Assembly (NCBI RefSeq): GCF_016859285.1
Contig: NC_053412.1
Coordinates: forward strand, 380,501-444,500
Source of the DNA: Xiphias gladius
Lineage: Eukaryota; Chordata; Actinopteri; Istiophoriformes; Xiphiidae
DNA: 64,000 nucleotides
Direction of reading: 5' to 3'
The position numbers and the translations under genes are program-made. The notes under the pieces were generated by a model that had not been told where the DNA came from, did not search any database, and saw nothing but the letters and a program-made list of their open reading frames with translations. How positions within the stretch are numbered: position 1 is the stretch's first letter; the number at the start of each line of letters is the position of its first letter. Below, piece by piece: positions 62,701 to 64,000 of this stretch.

Positions 62701-63613
62701 TAAAGCTGAGATGGCACAACATTTTACCCGCTGTCACGTTTGTTTGGTATTTTTATAATTGATAAACCTTCCAATCACAACCCACTAAGAGTTTTTGAAC
62801 GTGCCCAAAGCTGACAAATACCAGGTTTACTCATCTGCGTTCAAATCCTAGTTCCCTGATATTTAAATTCTTGTGCCTAATTACATCTTTTGGATCTTAA
62901 ATCAACTGTAGCAGGATGCAGTACTTATGTATATTTATATTCATGAATCCAACTTTGCAAACAGGTGGTCATACTTCTGTTTCAGTAGATATAGTAGATG
63001 TGTTGCACATTTTCTTCGTATTGGACGTGAATAGCTGCAGTCCAGGTTAAAATGTGCACTACATTTGGATGGACATTTGACTCCTGTGTACTTGTGTCTG
63101 CAGGTATGTGCACGATAAAGGTTGCATGGCAACCACCGGCGACATCACGGTCTCTGTTTCTACCTCCTTCCTGCCAGAACTTTCCTCCGTCCATCCGCCG
63201 CGCTTCTTCTTCACCTACCGCATCAGGTACCTTCCCGTCTGTACAGTGTAAACCGTACATGTTAAACGATTCTTAAGTGTTTTAACGAATACGGGTTTTC
63301 AGAATAGAGATGTCGAGCAGTGCGTCGCCCGAAGCTGCCTGTCAGCTCGACAGCCGCTACTGGAAAATCACCACCTCCGACGGCAACGTGGAGGAAGTTC
63401 AAGGGCCCGGCGTGGTCGGTACGCTGCTCCCATCCGACCACCTGTACAGCTCCACCGCGACTGGCTGAGATCAGCTGCTCAATTCATGTCTGTGTATCTG
63501 TGCAGGAGAGTTTCCGGTCATGACCCCTGGAAAGGTCCATGAGTACGCCAGCTGCACCACCTTCTCCACCCCGTCAGAGTACATGGAGGGTCACTACACC
63601 TTCCACAGACTAG
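56792..63613 (+). CDS. fbxo3: F-box only protein 3 (partial)
   Basis: Substrate-recognition subunit of an SCF ubiquitin ligase. Coding exons in the window: 56792-56883, 58942-59031, 59551-59714, 60409-60523, 60605-60809, 61498-61543, 62481-62565, 63104-63226, 63303-63418 and 63506-63613. Phases agree throughout. The F-box covers about residues 9-50 (LPSDPLLHILSFLGFRDLV). A SUKH (SMI1/KNR4) region follows, with EAQIGCRLPDDYRCSYRIHN and LTFCFHTGLSQYMALEPAEG. The ApaG domain starts near IIRDQIFRYVHDKGCMATTG and includes LDSRYWKITTSDGNVEEVQG. Similarity to human FBXO3 is high throughout. The rest of ApaG and the acidic tail lie beyond the right edge. Exon 5 uses a weak donor, GTCCGT. The exon 3 acceptor is preceded by a GT/GC repeat. 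Confidence 0.95.
56993..57022. repeat. (AAC)n microsatellite
   Basis: Ten 'aac' units in intron 1 of fbxo3. Confidence 0.9.
59514..59550. repeat. (GT)n/(GC)n microsatellite at the fbxo3 exon 3 acceptor
   Basis: An alternating purine-pyrimidine run (gt, then gcgc-containing) leads directly into the 'gcag' acceptor. It takes the place of a normal polypyrimidine tract. Confidence 0.9.
61769..62085 (-). repeat. Dispersed repeat, copy 3
   Basis: The longest copy of the family seen at 21747-22025 and 45616-45807, located in fbxo3 intron 6. It includes both the 'gataccgaagg' half and the 'tagcccctgatctagcgcca' half. Confidence 0.75.
62112..62200. repeat. Probable hAT-type repeat fragment
   Basis: The stretch around 'tggcccggaggccaaatcca' resembles abundant non-autonomous elements with 'cggcccgcgggccaaat'-like cores. 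The limits are uncertain. Confidence 0.35.
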
Positions 63614-64000
63614 GTACATTTTCTACTTTTATATCGTCCAAACAGCGCTTGGTTGATAATTTAATGTTGCGTGTTTGAATCTCTCCAGACGAATCTTTAT
63701 TCCATGTTTATGGTGAGTTAAGTCTCACGGAGATGTGGTGGTTCGCAACGCAAACGTGAGACGTTCAACTACAGCAAAATAAGTCACAGCTTGAGATCTA
63801 AGATACTTTGAAACACCTGTCTTGGATTTGGATTATCGGACTTTGTATCACTAAATGCCCCAGAAAACAAGTTTAGACCAGCTTTTACCAAGTCGCAGGT
63901 TGGCATTAGGGGGTTGCAGGGGGTTCGCTGTGAAGCAGCTGAAAGCAAAACGACACACGATGTTTTGTTGGTCTGATGTTTGTTCCTCTTGTAGCAAGTA

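Noticed and set aside
63988-64000. Possible next fbxo3 exon after 'ctcttgtag' at the right edge
   Set aside because: Only about six bases remain and they do not match the expected YFKDK region, so no call is possible.

Overview
The window is vertebrate nuclear DNA, almost certainly from a ray-finned (percomorph-like) fish. Its genes have many short exons with GT-AG introns. It carries a fish-type NLR gene with FISNA, NACHT, LRR and B30.2 parts, and it is littered with short interspersed repeats and simple repeats typical of teleosts. No bacterial, viral or organellar gene and no RNA gene was recognised.

Layout from left to right. (1) 540-6642, minus strand: an SFT2 vesicle-transport gene (sft2d2-like), seven coding exons, last exon outside the window. 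(2) 9128-12756, minus strand: a four-exon, 239-residue RING-H2 protein whose N-terminus weakly resembles LNP1. (3) 15122-28369, plus strand: a twelve-exon, 768-residue protein that joins a TIN2 (TINF2)-type N-terminal domain to thirteen zinc fingers. (4) 31462-42424, minus strand: a complete prothrombin gene (f2), fifteen coding exons, 617 residues. (5) 46685-53662, minus strand: an intact eleven-exon, 1181-residue NLRC3-like receptor with a B30.2 tail. A B30.2 fragment lies on its 3' side and a NACHT fragment on its 5' side. (6) 56792 to the right edge, plus strand: fbxo3, ten coding exons in the window, end missing.

All exon chains were built by hand from splice signals, phase and protein similarity. 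The four complete chains (RING, TINF2-zinc finger, f2, NLR) sum to exact multiples of three with one terminal stop, which supports the models strongly.

The genes do not form one pathway. They cover vesicle traffic, ubiquitination (RING protein and F-box protein), nuclear/telomere-like functions, blood clotting and innate immune sensing. F2 and FBXO3 both lie on the short arm of human chromosome 11, so part of the order may be ancestral.

The most interesting points are the TINF2 plus zinc-finger fusion, two different tandem arrays that end at the splice acceptors of successive f2 introns, a furin-like REKR sequence at the thrombin activation cleavage point, a GC-AG intron in f2, an apparently identical LRR exon duplication in the NLR gene, and a tandem array in the RING gene's 3' flank that extends into its coding end.
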